DNA of 28,124 nt from Cudoniella acicularis (Eukaryota > Ascomycota > Leotiomycetes > Helotiales > Helotiaceae). Shown one piece after another: positions 8,919 through 18,842 of this stretch. Made by a program: the position numbers and the translations under genes. The notes beneath the pieces are model-generated. The model saw only the letters and a program-made list of their open reading frames with translations, made no database searches and had not been told where the DNA came from. The DNA is taken from the NCBI GenBank assembly GCA_013054445.1, contig JAAMPI010000687.1, positions 1-28,124 on the forward strand. Reading direction: 5' to 3'. How positions within the stretch are numbered: the first letter of the stretch is position 1; the number at the start of each line of letters is the position of its first letter.

Positions 8919-9809
8919 TCACCTGAGAAGATGCGAAGCCCGGTCTTCGGCAAGCATAAGATCCAAGTTCCCCCATCCTTTGATTCCACCTCCTAACATC
9001 CCAAGAACCTGAATGTTAGGAATGCTCCAATCCTTAACCAAGTCATATTCTTTACTTCCTTCCTTATCAAGAGCTAGAGCTACCATGTGGCACAAACAAT
9101 CCTGGACATCGCGAGCACGTTGTATATAAGGTTGCAGTTTTGCATCCCATTCCAATTCTTTCTTCGAAGCTGTTTTCCTCGCAAGCTCAAGGTCGATAAC
9201 CAAATCCAATTCCTCTAAGTTCGAGAAATGGGGAAGAGGTTCTAAGTTCCGGATGTTTCTGGCCTCATTATCAGTCCATATCGTGCTGAGAAAGCCTAAT
9301 TTCTTCATTTTCTTCGCTTCAGAAGGGAACTCCAGCAGGAATAAATCGAGGGGAGAATCCAGAATATGAGGGTGATGCTGTAGTAAAACCAAATCCTGCA
9401 AAGGATTCCACGTCACATGTCTCACTCTCTCCTCCCCATCGGTAATCTCCCACTTAATGTACCCGCTTCTTGAAGCGACTTCTCGTGATTCTTTGTTAAC
9501 TGCAAAAAGTGGTGGAGTGGTATAATTCAAAGGCGAGAAGTGAGCGGTAGAATAAGGACCAATGGGTCGTGGCACCACGGATACATCGAAATTTCGGAAA
9601 GGCGGTTCACCACCGCCTCCTTGGCCACCAGCGAGCAGGTAGGGAGTGCGGCTATTGAGACGGATTTTGAAAGGGTCGAGAGGTTGCACTTGTGCTTCGA
9701 GGGTTATAAGGCGAGGTGAGATGGCGAGGCTCCAGATTTGAAGGCGGATTTCGGTGGGGAGGTTGGGGAAAAGGTGAAAGAATGCTTGTGGTGATGTTTT
9801 CTGTTCCAT
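8919..9809 (-). CDS. 2EXR domain-containing protein
   Basis: This is a single 296-aa exon. Near the N-terminus, FHLFPNLPTEIRLQIWSLAI (about 11-30) is the hallmark of the fungal 2EXR domain, and FAVNKESREVA (about 103-113) is the second conserved block, typical of these large fungal families. After it come a region rich in charged residues and a segment resembling LEELDLVID. The family is greatly expanded in filamentous ascomycetes; its members have no established biochemical role. No signal peptide or membrane segment is visible. The frame is intact and uninterrupted, although the two flanking minus-strand genes carry stop codons. Confidence 0.85.
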   Translation of the reverse strand: MEQKTSPQAFFHLFPNLPTEIRLQIWSLAISPRLITLEAQVQPLDPFKIRLNSRTPYLLAGGQGGGGEPPFRNFDVSVVPRPIGPYSTAHFSPLNYTTPPLFAVNKESREVASRSGYIKWEITDGEERVRHVTWNPLQDLVLLQHHPHILDSPLDLFLLEFPSEAKKMKKLGFLSTIWTDNEARNIRNLEPLPHFSNLEELDLVIDLELARKTASKKELEWDAKLQPYIQRARDVQDCLCHMVALALDKEGSKEYDLVKDWSIPNIQVLGMLGGGIKGWGNLDLMLAEDRASHLLR

Positions 9810-10709
9810 TTTCGAAGAACGGGGGGTATTTGCGGATTGAGTATGATAAAGTGGAAATATGTGAGAATTATTGGGAGAAAGTGTGAGTACGATATTTTAA
9901 AATATTTAAGCATGTCCCAAGTGCGGGCGCCGTCAGCTGACGTTCCCGGCCGGAACCCAATTAGGCATCCAGCCACGTGACTCTTGCCCATTCCTGTACC
10001 TCCATGCCTTCATCCTTCCAAATACCACACTGTTACTAGCACCAGAAAGGAAATAACTTTAAGCCATTGTTTTTACTACCAACTACTCTACTCACCAGTC
10101 AACCATATACCCCTGACTCGCTTGTCACTCGCGTATCTCAGGGGCTGAAAAATGGGGATATACTACATACCCCACGATTCGGAATAACGTTTATGCGCGT
10201 TTTGTTGCACATCGCGATCCGAGTCAGAGCTAAATCCAAGCCAATTCAGCTTAAGCCATTCTCGCTGAAGTTAGTAGCTTAATCCTTTCTGAGCTAAGGT
10301 AGGCTGGCTCAGAAAAGATTGGCTCACAAAATATTTGCTTAGGAAACTTCAGCTCAGTTGGATATTTTTAAGGTCGCTCTAGCTCAGCTTAATTTAGGTC
10401 GCGAATAATAAGTTCACTTAAGCGTTCTAGCTCGATAAGCTTAGCTGCGGTCAAAAGAGATAATGATTAACCGGACCTAGGTATCTTTAGGTTGGAAGTT
10501 AACCATAGGCTTATACTTTGCATTTACCTTGTTCCAGCATTATGATTTTTTTTTATATTGTCACTTCACGTCCAAATTTCAAGGTTGGAAATTATTATTT
10601 CATTAACATACTGTTCTATCCATTTCTCCAAAATATTGAGTAGCCATCTGATTTCAAAATGCTTCTCAAATCTAAATACTAGCCAGATTCCAGAACCCAG
10701 AATAACCAT
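9810..10709. other. Intergenic with degenerate short repeats
   Basis: The right edge of the 2EXR promoter carries CACGTGAC (9974-9981), about 165 bp upstream of the start. From about 10210 to 10450 the words AGCTCAG, AGCTTAA and GCTCAGAAA recur in both orientations, including a perfect 9-bp inverted repeat (TTTCTGAGC at 10286-10294, GCTCAGAAA at 10307-10315). CCTAGGTA occurs at 10476-10483. No gene is seen. Confidence 0.45.
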
Positions 10710-12052
10710 TTAAGTCGAATTGGAGTTATCAGCACAGCTGAAAGCCCCACCTATTACATGATTAGCATCTTTTCACCCCAATTCATCCACCAGGAAAAAA
10801 TGTACCCACCAATTTCTCCATCAGCATACGCATTAATGATCGATTGCACCACACCATAAGTACCACTCACACACAAGAAAAGTCCCAAAACCGGCAAGAA
10901 GCAATGTGCCGCATACAACGCTTTTTGTCCAATGCTACCACTTCTGTAATGCGCGTGGTCATACATCCAACATGCGCCAGGAAGCATAATCGCCAAAGGA
11001 GCGAAGCAGATACTGCTTGTCAATGCGATGAGGAAGTTGAAAATGGGAATAGCTTCCGCAAGGATGAAAGATAGAGAGGAGAGACCGAACGTGCAGCCGA
11101 GACAGACGGTCCAGTGAACCCAGGTGTTTGATTGCAGGTACTTGGTGTTTCGGAGAATGCGAACGAAGAGGTATTTTGCCGCGACGTGCAAGTGTAGTGT
11201 TGCTGAGACAATGAGGCCGATGAGACCAATTCCGTATGAGACCTTCTCGATGGTTGCAGTGGCGGTGATACCAGCGATGAACGTGGGATTTCCAATGACA
11301 TGATATCCGAGATCGAAGTTGCCAGTCTGGAGAGCAGCTGCTGGGCGATCAAGCGTTGTGATCGCAACGACGACGATAAAGACCGCGAGGAAAATGCTAA
11401 CGAAACCAGCCTAGGTGAGCCAACCGATGGTGTGGAATTTTCGGACGGAAGCTGTGCTTGCCACGAAGACTGTGGTGAGGAATGACCACCAAACTGTGCA
11501 TGCTGCGTGGGTCGAGAGTGCGTTGAGGCCAATAGAGACACCGAGAATTCCGGAGCCAGCGCACAGGATGTAGGCAATTAGGAAAAGGAACCCGACAGCT
11601 TCCTTTAGCCAGAGACCACCGAGAACGTTTGCTATGTCTGCAATCGAATGGCATCCCGCGTGCGCGTTGCGAAAGTCGCCCTGGATGGCTCCCGTGTCTG
11701 TATTCAGTGCTCTCCAGGCGATGACAGAAAGTGCACCGCCAAGAGAACCCAAAGAATACATTGCTGACGGAATTCTAAGAACACCAGTTGCAAAAATGAC
11801 TACTGCCTGTTAGTGAAATCCTGTTGAGAAGTTTGAGGGGATGGGATTTTCAAACTTGCCCTTCAGGAAAATGACAGTTGCTCGTGACCATCCCACCGTT
11901 CGGAAATCCACACCCTCGTGAGTCTTCTTGAACACCTCATTCTCTTCTAAAGGATCTTCGACGTCACCATAGTGAGCTTCTACCACCCCATTATCAAAAT
12001 GCGGGGTTGACTTCTCATCATCCGTGCTGTTCTGCTTAATAGACCCCGACAT
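10710..12052 (-). pseudogene. Amino-acid permease (Aa_trans family, Mtr-like) with nonsense codon and internal deletion
   Basis: Exons at 12052-11860, 11802-10810 and 10750-10710 join across a 57-nt GC-AG intron and a 59-nt GT-AG intron to encode a fungal neutral amino-acid transporter of the plasma membrane (type Mtr). Typical segments are VIFLKVVIFATGVL, AMYSLGSLGGALSVIAW, FILAEAIPIFNFLIALT and a C-terminus GGAFSCADN. Two lesions are visible. A TAG at 11411-11413 interrupts FHTIGWLT-stop-AGFVSIF exactly where Trp is expected. Later, GITATATI is followed directly by EKVSYGIGL; from family memory about 60-70 residues, covering one or two membrane helices, are missing at about 11249-11254. The joined frame has about 408 codons against the usual 460-480. 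Coding is otherwise clean, so the decay is probably recent. It is unlikely to make a working transporter. Confidence 0.85.
11803..11859 (-). other. GC-AG intron
   Basis: This is the first intron of the permease gene. The donor is G|GCAAGT and the acceptor AACAGGCAG|TAG. Only this pair restores FLKVVIFATGVL, the conserved sequence of the first membrane helix; nearby GT donors shift the frame or introduce stops. GC donors are a known minority class and usually show this strong GCAAGT consensus. Confidence 0.8.
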
Positions 12053-12419
12053 GGTGCAAAATTCGACTTGGGACAGACGGGTTCAACTGAAAAAGCTCCT
12101 GACAATTTGGAAACGGCGAGAGGGACTCCTCGTACATCTCCACGATATGTCCATCTCGTTCATTTTATCCATCTTCTTCATTTCACAAGTCTCCGCAGAC
12201 ATTATCGCGCCAAGATTCAAGAAACGAAAGACCAATCCAGAAGCGTGCCTCCAAGGGAATTAGACGAAGCTTTAATCACTATATCGGCTTTCCGGACTTG
12301 TGAAAGGGCTCCAGTTGGCAAATGGTTCGGAATGTAATCGCATCAACAGGGCCTGTATCCCATTGAAGTTTGCCACAGCGGAGCACAGCCGTCCATCTGC
12401 CTGTACAAAAGTCCTAGTC
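12053..12419. other. Intergenic; upstream of the permease gene
   Basis: This contains the promoter of the leftward permease and the 3' side of the DUF2293-like gene. Short open frames on the plus strand do not look like protein. No specific regulatory element is identified. Confidence 0.4.
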
Positions 12420-13172
12420 CTAGTTCCCACCACGCCAGGTGGCTAGAATCTCTTGAACTCTCTGATGCGCCCGAGCGATCGCTTCGGCATCCCGGTTTTT
12501 ACCGTAAAGAGCAAGAGACTTGAATGGCGTGTACCGATCCCGAACATAAGTATAAATTGTGATCTTGCTGTGATCTAGAGCCGATTTTCCAGTAAGGTGG
12601 GGACGCTGTGAAGAAATAAGGCGGTGAAGTTCATTCCTATCGGTAAGGGGAATCTGGGGGTAATTTTTGTCAAGGACCAGCCAAAAATCTTCATGAATCC
12701 TTGCTCTTTTCGCCTCAAAGTCAGACTCAACTTTCTTGAAAACATCCCTAGGGACATAGAGGCCTATTTGCGCAGCAAGGCCTTTCCGATTCTTAGGGCG
12801 ATAGACAGCATATAATTTCTGAGCATGCTTGCGGCAGCTCCCAGTAATAAAAGGATTACCAGAGGGCACGAACACATACCCCGGAGGCGGATCGCACGGG
12901 CTGAATATAATTTCCTCTCCATGACTATTTCTGTAGACCTTGCGATTCTCTGTTTTTAAAGTCTTGCCCTCACTCTCGGTACCCTCGGAATTAGTGTGAA
13001 GGTTTCGTTTTTGAGTGAAAATATTATCTAACTTCGGCGCCGGACGCGATAGAGAACTGCGAGTAGCCAAAGTACTTCGTTCTTTGTATTTCATAACCGA
13101 AATGAAATCATTAGGCTCCAAAACCATTTTGGGTCTCGCAGTGCCCAGAGTTAAGAGTAAAAACCGAAACAT
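12420..13172 (-). CDS. DUF2293 domain-containing protein
   Basis: This is a single exon of 250 aa. The first 15 or so residues (MFRFLLLTLGTARPK) are hydrophobic and may be a mitochondrial or membrane signal. The middle contains PPGYVFVPSGNPFITGSCRK, a block seen ahead of DUF2293. The C-terminal about 90 residues (DLKNYP-like VLDKNYPQIPLTD, then AIARAHQRVQEILATWRGGN) fit DUF2293 itself, a domain of unknown function found in fungi and bacteria. The frame is intact. Its neighbours on both sides (permease and HET remnant) are decayed, so this gene appears to have been retained. No cofactor or catalytic residues can be named. Confidence 0.75.
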   Translation of the reverse strand: MFRFLLLTLGTARPKMVLEPNDFISVMKYKERSTLATRSSLSRPAPKLDNIFTQKRNLHTNSEGTESEGKTLKTENRKVYRNSHGEEIIFSPCDPPPGYVFVPSGNPFITGSCRKHAQKLYAVYRPKNRKGLAAQIGLYVPRDVFKKVESDFEAKRARIHEDFWLVLDKNYPQIPLTDRNELHRLISSQRPHLTGKSALDHSKITIYTYVRDRYTPFKSLALYGKNRDAEAIARAHQRVQEILATWRGGN

Positions 13173-14012
13173 TTTCTGGCTTGTGTTGATACTCTAATTT
13201 TCGAGCTAACGTAGTCTAGGAATTTGAAGTTAACGAGGATAATAAAAGCTCAGGGTTCCACCGGCGCGACCACAGTTCGAGTATGTCCACTAGTCTTAAC
13301 TTACAATACTATCGGCCAGATTGGAAGAAATAACAGGAAAGAAGGGTAAGCTGATAGAGATGAGAACGAGAAGCATTGCTTACATTTAATAATATTTTTA
13401 AATACTTTAGATTCAGGAAGATAAAATAGAACTATAAAATTTAGTAAGAAAGAATCAGGCTGGTCGAAGTCTGCGAACGAGCGTTTCGGACGAGGTGACC
13501 TCGATTTTATGTCGCGTCCAAGGCGAGATGATTAACTGACCGGTGTTGCAGTACTATATACTCAAAACCCAGTCAATCGATTGGGAATCTGAGGATGTTT
13601 TTTGCTGTACTAGTAAATACAGTTGTTGCGTGTAGAGGTTCTCAATTCATCTGCGGAGCTCAGAAGCTTCGTAATAGGCAGTGGAAGATGTCAGGCAACA
13701 GCGAACGCTCGCGAAACTGGTTCCCTTTGCTGCCTAACTCTTACCTCACTTTTCTTCATGACACTTGTACCGTTTAGGACTGGTGCGCGTGGGTGCCTGA
13801 GGAAAAGTATACTCGACTTCCCGGGTAAATTCCCACCCCGCTTGAATTCCCGCTTGCCTGCTAGGTAGCGCCTATCACGTGGCTTGGGTAGCCTCTGGAT
13901 GTCTAGAGTAATGTCCCAAGAAATATGAGAGGATTCTGATCGAAAACTTAGTCATCATAAAATCATTAGTGGCCTTCTACAAGTAGCAAGAAATGGCTGC
14001 CATACATGTGTT
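13173..14012. other. Intergenic, no gene seen
   Basis: The left end is the promoter of the DUF2293-like gene. A short AT-rich stretch lies at about 13380-13445. Small plus-strand open frames (around 13595-13868) lack protein-like composition. A CACGTG is present at 13876-13881. Confidence 0.4.
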
Positions 14013-14563
14013 TTGATTAAATCTTCCCACGACTTCCGCAAATACACTGAACAGTGCCCGGATTTTAATACTCAGCCAAAAATTAGATGCAAGGTTTATC
14101 TAAACTCAAGCCTCAAGAAACCCCAAGATCTTATCTTCTCCGAAGATAGTACGGGTCATATAATTGCCATTCTCCAATGCCACTTACAACGACATGATTT
14201 GGGTGAGTGTAGACAGCACGTACAAATTTTGGGGTTTACGAAGCATGAATGCTGAACAAGCTAGAACCGACGTCGCTTCCACGACCAGAAGCGAAAGATT
14301 TTGGCTCCTCTACCTCTAGCGAGTGGTCTTTTGTTCTAGCTCAGAGGTGGCTCGATGAGTGTACTCAAAATCACAAAGCATGCAGCAAAGCCTTAAAGGC
14401 GAGAATACTTCCGACTCGATTACTTGATCTAGGAGAGACACGTTCGGAGTCGGATTTCTCAGCAATAGTNNAATGAGAAGGTCCGCTGAAGGAAAGAACT
14501 ATGGCTCCAGAATATCTCACATACTGTGGATGGTTTTGGGGAGGTGAAAACCGGACGCTATAG
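14013..14563 (+). pseudogene. HET-domain protein remnant
   Basis: The frame starting at 14249 reads EWSFVLAQRWLDECTQNHKAC and ARILPTRLLDLGE, which closely fits the segment that precedes the HET domain in fungal incompatibility proteins (W-L-x(2)C-x(3-4)H-x-x-C, then LPTRL[IL]D[LV]G). Two ambiguous bases (14470-14471) and a stop follow. About 40 bp further on, another frame gives APEYLTYCGW and WGGEN, resembling the core YLTLSHCWGG block with a few residues lost. The frame upstream (14013-14255) may be its N-terminal part in a third frame. HET proteins trigger cell death between incompatible strains; this copy is too broken to act. Confidence 0.55.
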
Positions 14564-15179
14564 TGCAAAATCTTATGATGGCAGAGAGTAGTCTTTTGTG
14601 TTGTGTCTCACGAACACCCCAAACTACACAAGCAACACAATCCTTTGCCAACAGTCCAAACAAAACAAAAGGCAAGCAAACACAAAACCCATACCAAACA
14701 AAACCTCCACAAATCCCTCACAGATTCTCTCCAATTCCCGCCACACAAGAGCCACTACTCTATTGCTCTAAAGCCTCTTCTCTGCGGAGAACTGTCAAAT
14801 TTCAACCGCTTCATAGATTTATAGACCCCTTTAGCAGATGTTACCTAAGTTGAGATACAGTGTTCTGCTGTAACCGCTCACAGCAAGTTCACTAGATAGA
14901 TAACTTGCACAAAAATTTTAAGAATTTTAAGTGATTGAAACCTTTATTGCCGAAATTATTCCCTCTTGCTATCTCATATCAGAGGTTTAGTAATTCAAGC
15001 GTAATCCAAGACACAACAAATATTCTTTTTAAATCATACATTATTCCACATGCAAGGTAATATTTTGAATCTCTGATAAATTGGATGAAATATGGCAATC
15101 ATGAATCATAAATAACGCATTAATTGTGCTTATTATTCGCCATATCTAATCATCGCAGCAGAAGATTTCCCCTTTTGAA
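14564..15179. other. Intergenic, no gene seen
   Basis: This lies downstream of the HET remnant and of the leftward carboxypeptidase gene's 3' end. A/C-rich sequence at about 14600-14740 produces open frames of low complexity (many K, T, Q, P), which I discount. The rest is AT-rich, with no repeat or RNA gene recognised. Confidence 0.4.
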
Positions 15180-17133
15180 TTACAATCTCATCTTTCTCGT
15201 TGGTGGCGCAGTGCCCTCACCAAGCGTAACATTAGGTTGAAGATAGTTATCGGTTGTGAAAGCGACAGTGCTTGACAGAGAATCCACTCTTCCAAGTAGG
15301 AATTCGAGATGTCTGTAGGCTGCTGAAGGAGCATATTGCGGGACCACTAAACGAGGGATTAGAATTGAATACGTAATAAGTGAAGTGGAACTTACTGTGA
15401 CCAGAAAGGTCAACGCTAACCCAGGTCAGGCCCCGCTCCGTGTGAGTGGTACCGAAGATTCCGGCTGCCGCAACTGTTGAGAGGCTAGGATCATCATGGT
15501 ATGGGACATAGAATGGATCCGAGGGCTTGGATTGAAAGCCTTGTTCTCCGTTCCACGTCATGTTTTGGATCATTAAGAGCGTCCCGTTTGAAATGAGAAC
15601 CTGGAGATGTCAATATCATAGTTTACTGTGTCTTGCACGAATCCTCCACTCACCATGTCCAAAGCACCATGCCCGATTACAGTACGCTTGCTACGTTCAA
15701 TGACGCCGGGAAGGACAGACACGCCAGATGGCAAGCTTGTATCTGTGTTGTTGACGAAAACATTTGTAGATGTACATTCCTCCCAATTGATTAGTGGAGC
15801 ATTGATAGCTTTCTGCACATCTGTTCTGTTGAAGTAGATGCTAGCCCCGGCCGGAAGGTAATTGAAGGAACCTGGAAAGCCAAGAACATCCCAGAGTTCT
15901 GGGCACGTAGTTGCCACCTGGTAAATATCCCAGCATGGGTTGAGCCAGAAAATTTCGTTAGAAATAGCATCAAAAATGTCACAACCAGCCTGCGGGCTAC
16001 CATCTGCATTTGTACCAGGGATTGCCGTGGGAAATGGCCCAGGAGGAGGGAAAGTCAAGTACGTGTCTAAGTAGTCGGTGTATCCACACGAATCGCTCAT
16101 ATTGTGGATCGAATCTGAAAATGTGTCGTTAAATGGAAATAAACCGCCCCAGTAGTCAACAAATTGCACTGCAGGAATTTGTTCTTGAATAGCGTTGTAC
16201 GAGGTGGAAGGATCATAAATCATCGTGGCTTCGACATTGTGGTACTATGAATTGTTAGATAATCCCTAAGTCTAGAATTTCCAAGCTTACTGTAGTATCA
16301 TTGGTGTTCAACATAGCATCGGCGATATAAGGAACGTAGTATCCAGCATATGATTCGCCAGTGATGAAAACTCGGCGGCCTTGGAGGGCAAAAGTATCTA
16401 CGAAATTCTTCCAGAAACCTAAGAATTGTGCGGCAACATCGGCTTCGTTAGTGGCGGTGGGGATGCCCTGGCTAAAGCCGGTACCGACTGGTTGTTCAAC
16501 CCAAACAACATTTGTCAAGTTCACCCAGGTGTATGGATTTGGAACGGGTTTGTATGTGCCATACTGCCAAATGAATGGTCCGTTCTCTTGGAGAAGGCCT
16601 TCGAGGGAAGAGCAACCTGGCTGCAGTGAGTTGTTAGCGAAATGTAGAAAATCCTCGCTATGTATCGGAAGGGAGAACGCGGGTTGCCAGCAGAAGAAGC
16701 AAGGTGACTTACTCCACCATTGAGCCAGATGAGAATCTCATCCGAAGCAGCTGGATTGGTAGATGGAAAGAACCAGAAGTACAGTTGTCTTGTCTCATTT
16801 GAAGCTGAAGAGATGGGCATTAAACCGGCATAACTCTCGCCAACATCAAAATCGACCTCAGGAATTGCGGTTCCATTCACGGAGTACTCTGGGAACGCAT
16901 GAGCTTGAGCTGTCGCGTAACAATGAACTAGAAGACTTACTTGAAGTGGAATTGGTCAAGTATTGGGAAGGTGTAGCTCGGCGTTGGTGCTCATGTACTG
17001 GCGGTTGTCTTCGGGGTTGTTGATGCTGCTTGTCGGCCCTTCCAACATGCTTCAAACTGCGGCCTGAATGGTGCGCTCCAGAAACGAAGCCCACAACAAT
17101 TGCCAAAGCAGCGATGCAAGTTGAGAAACGCAT
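15180..17133 (-). CDS. Secreted serine carboxypeptidase (peptidase S10)
   Basis: Six exons (17133-16941, 16888-16713, 16620-16291, 16244-15654, 15600-15396, 15346-15180) give 553 aa. All five introns (52, 92, 46, 53 and 49 nt) are GT-AG and restore conserved sequence. S10 enzymes remove C-terminal amino acids from peptides, usually at acid pH in the vacuole or outside the cell. A signal peptide (residues 1-19, ending FVSGA) is followed by a basic, Gln/His-rich propeptide with an RR site at about 51-52. The catalytic triad is visible: Ser213 ([10 protein letters not shown]), Asp429 (GHGALDMV) and His498 (SGHMVPQYAP). The oxyanion-type block LNGGPGCSS spans intron 2, [11 protein letters not shown] precedes the serine, and several NxS/T sites suggest glycosylation. 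No GPI-type hydrophobic tail is present. Intact and typical. Confidence 0.93.
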
Positions 17134-18842
17134 CTTGAGATTATTCTTGGGGTGAGGTCAAGAGGTCAAATCCCAAGTGCCAATGCGCAAGGAAGCAAGA
17201 AAGCAAGAAAGCGCTTTTGCGAAGAGCCTTCTCGTGGCGGAAGAAAGGTTGGAGAGGAAAACAAGAAAGAGGACCGGGGAAGATGAAGTTCTTAAACTTG
17301 ACTTGTAAACCGAGTAAGTTGAGAGAATTAAAAGCTCGGGACAGGCATGGCACCTGCAGTCGGCGCTCCATGACGACAAGGGAAGGTGCAGGCCTGGCTG
17401 GCGGTGGACAACGCAGATTCATCTGATCATAGCCAATCTGGTGGTTCACCGTGACTATGATCTTCGGCCCCGCCATGGAGGTAGAAGTGGAAGTGGAAGT
17501 GGAAGTGGAGGTGGAGGTGGAAGGGGGCGCGTTCTGACGTTCACGCGTTGAGCGGGTAGGTAGTGGGGTTCCAAGGTATGCCTTGCATATAACGGCGGGG
17601 GACCTTGCAGGAGCTTATCTATGGTCTTTGGATCTCTTTTCTGCAAACACCGCCACCGCCCCTCGACAACACCCTCCGAGGTTCCAATTCTTTGCGCTCA
17701 TTGGACGTCGACAACGTTGGCATTTTGGCAAACGCGGCCGCTAATTGTCCGCCGCAAAGCTTCTTAAAGAAGCAGCCTGAAGAGAAGTTTGCATGGTGCT
17801 TATAGGCTATGAGCCCCAAAGCTATCCCATCCACCTTCCAATTACGGCGTGGTTCGCGTGCTACTTACCTAGGTACAATTAGCTCTCTACCTAGGCTCGC
17901 GGATGTCAAAAAAGTTGCACATCAAGAAGAGATACTCATAAACTGTGAGCCTCTCTTGAACGGTCCAGGATCTGATTTTCTAAATATCTATGTATCTGTG
18001 ACACCACCTCCATCTTATCTGAAGAGTTCAGATAACAATGGAATTCTTCGCGGAGCCCCAAAGGGAGACAGCCTGAGCTCTGCGGTGAGCCTATACAAAT
18101 GACGGACAGACGGGAGACCCCGACAAATAGAAACGTCCATATTACCGGAATTCTTCCATGGTTTTGAAGGCCCGAGAAATGCTATCTGGCCGCCGTCACG
18201 CCAAGTCAATGTGCGATAACGTTCTTTGGCAGGGTTTTGGCCAGCCTGCCAGGTACAGGTGGATCAGAAGCTGTGGATGAAGGACCTGCTTCTTGTAGCA
18301 AAGCGCCGTCTGGATAACCCGGATCTCAAGAGAAGCATTCTAATTGTGTGCTGTCAATGAATTGATCGACCACAAATATCCTGGCAGCCTGCAAACCCAG
18401 AGGTATTAAATTGGCCACGATTTCCGGGTTTCAAGTCGATAGCGATGAGATGTTTGAAGGTGTGTCGTTGATTTTGGAATTGCTTTCCAACAAACTATTT
18501 GCGCCACATCGCGGCAGCCACACACTACGGGGAATGGCTTCCATTATGGTCCTGGATTGGCAGTGTTTCATTTTCATGAACCTCCAAAGCACCTTTATTC
18601 TATGTCATCAGATCAAGATCGATGGCATATAACCTGGAGCATAGAGGGTCTTTCTGTTACTTGATGGAATTTACTAAAGATTCCGAACTTGTTCGACTGC
18701 TGAAAAAACTTCGAAAAAGGGGTGTGATGACTAATCAGATGACAATCCAGCAATGACCATCACTAGACGCACCCCTTCTTCCTGTTCCATTTTGAACTTG
18801 GGATGTGTTCAAATGTGAAGAACCCGAATCCAGACAGCCTCA
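17134..18842. other. Long intergenic region between divergent genes
   Basis: These 1.7 kb separate the starts of the carboxypeptidase (leftward) and rft1 (rightward). They hold a purine microsatellite (17477-17525), two TACCTAGG motifs (17866-17875 as the palindrome TACCTAGGTA, and 17888-17895) and scattered short frames, of which the longest (17809-18102, 97 aa) resembles nothing I know. No RNA gene is recognised. Confidence 0.45.
17477..17525. repeat. GGAAGT/GGAGGT microsatellite
   Basis: About seven hexamer-like units of GGAAGT drift into GGAGGT. It lies about 350 bp upstream of the carboxypeptidase start in non-coding DNA. Length polymorphism is likely. Confidence 0.9.

Noticed and set aside
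11020..11577. 185-aa alternative minus frame overlapping the permease gene
   Set aside because: It is Ser/Arg/Leu-rich, shares no family motif, and lies in the wrong frame of a gene identified by conserved membrane segments.
14563..14853. Plus-strand frames rich in K, T, Q and P
   Set aside because: Low-complexity A/C-rich DNA produces these in more than one frame, with no protein features.
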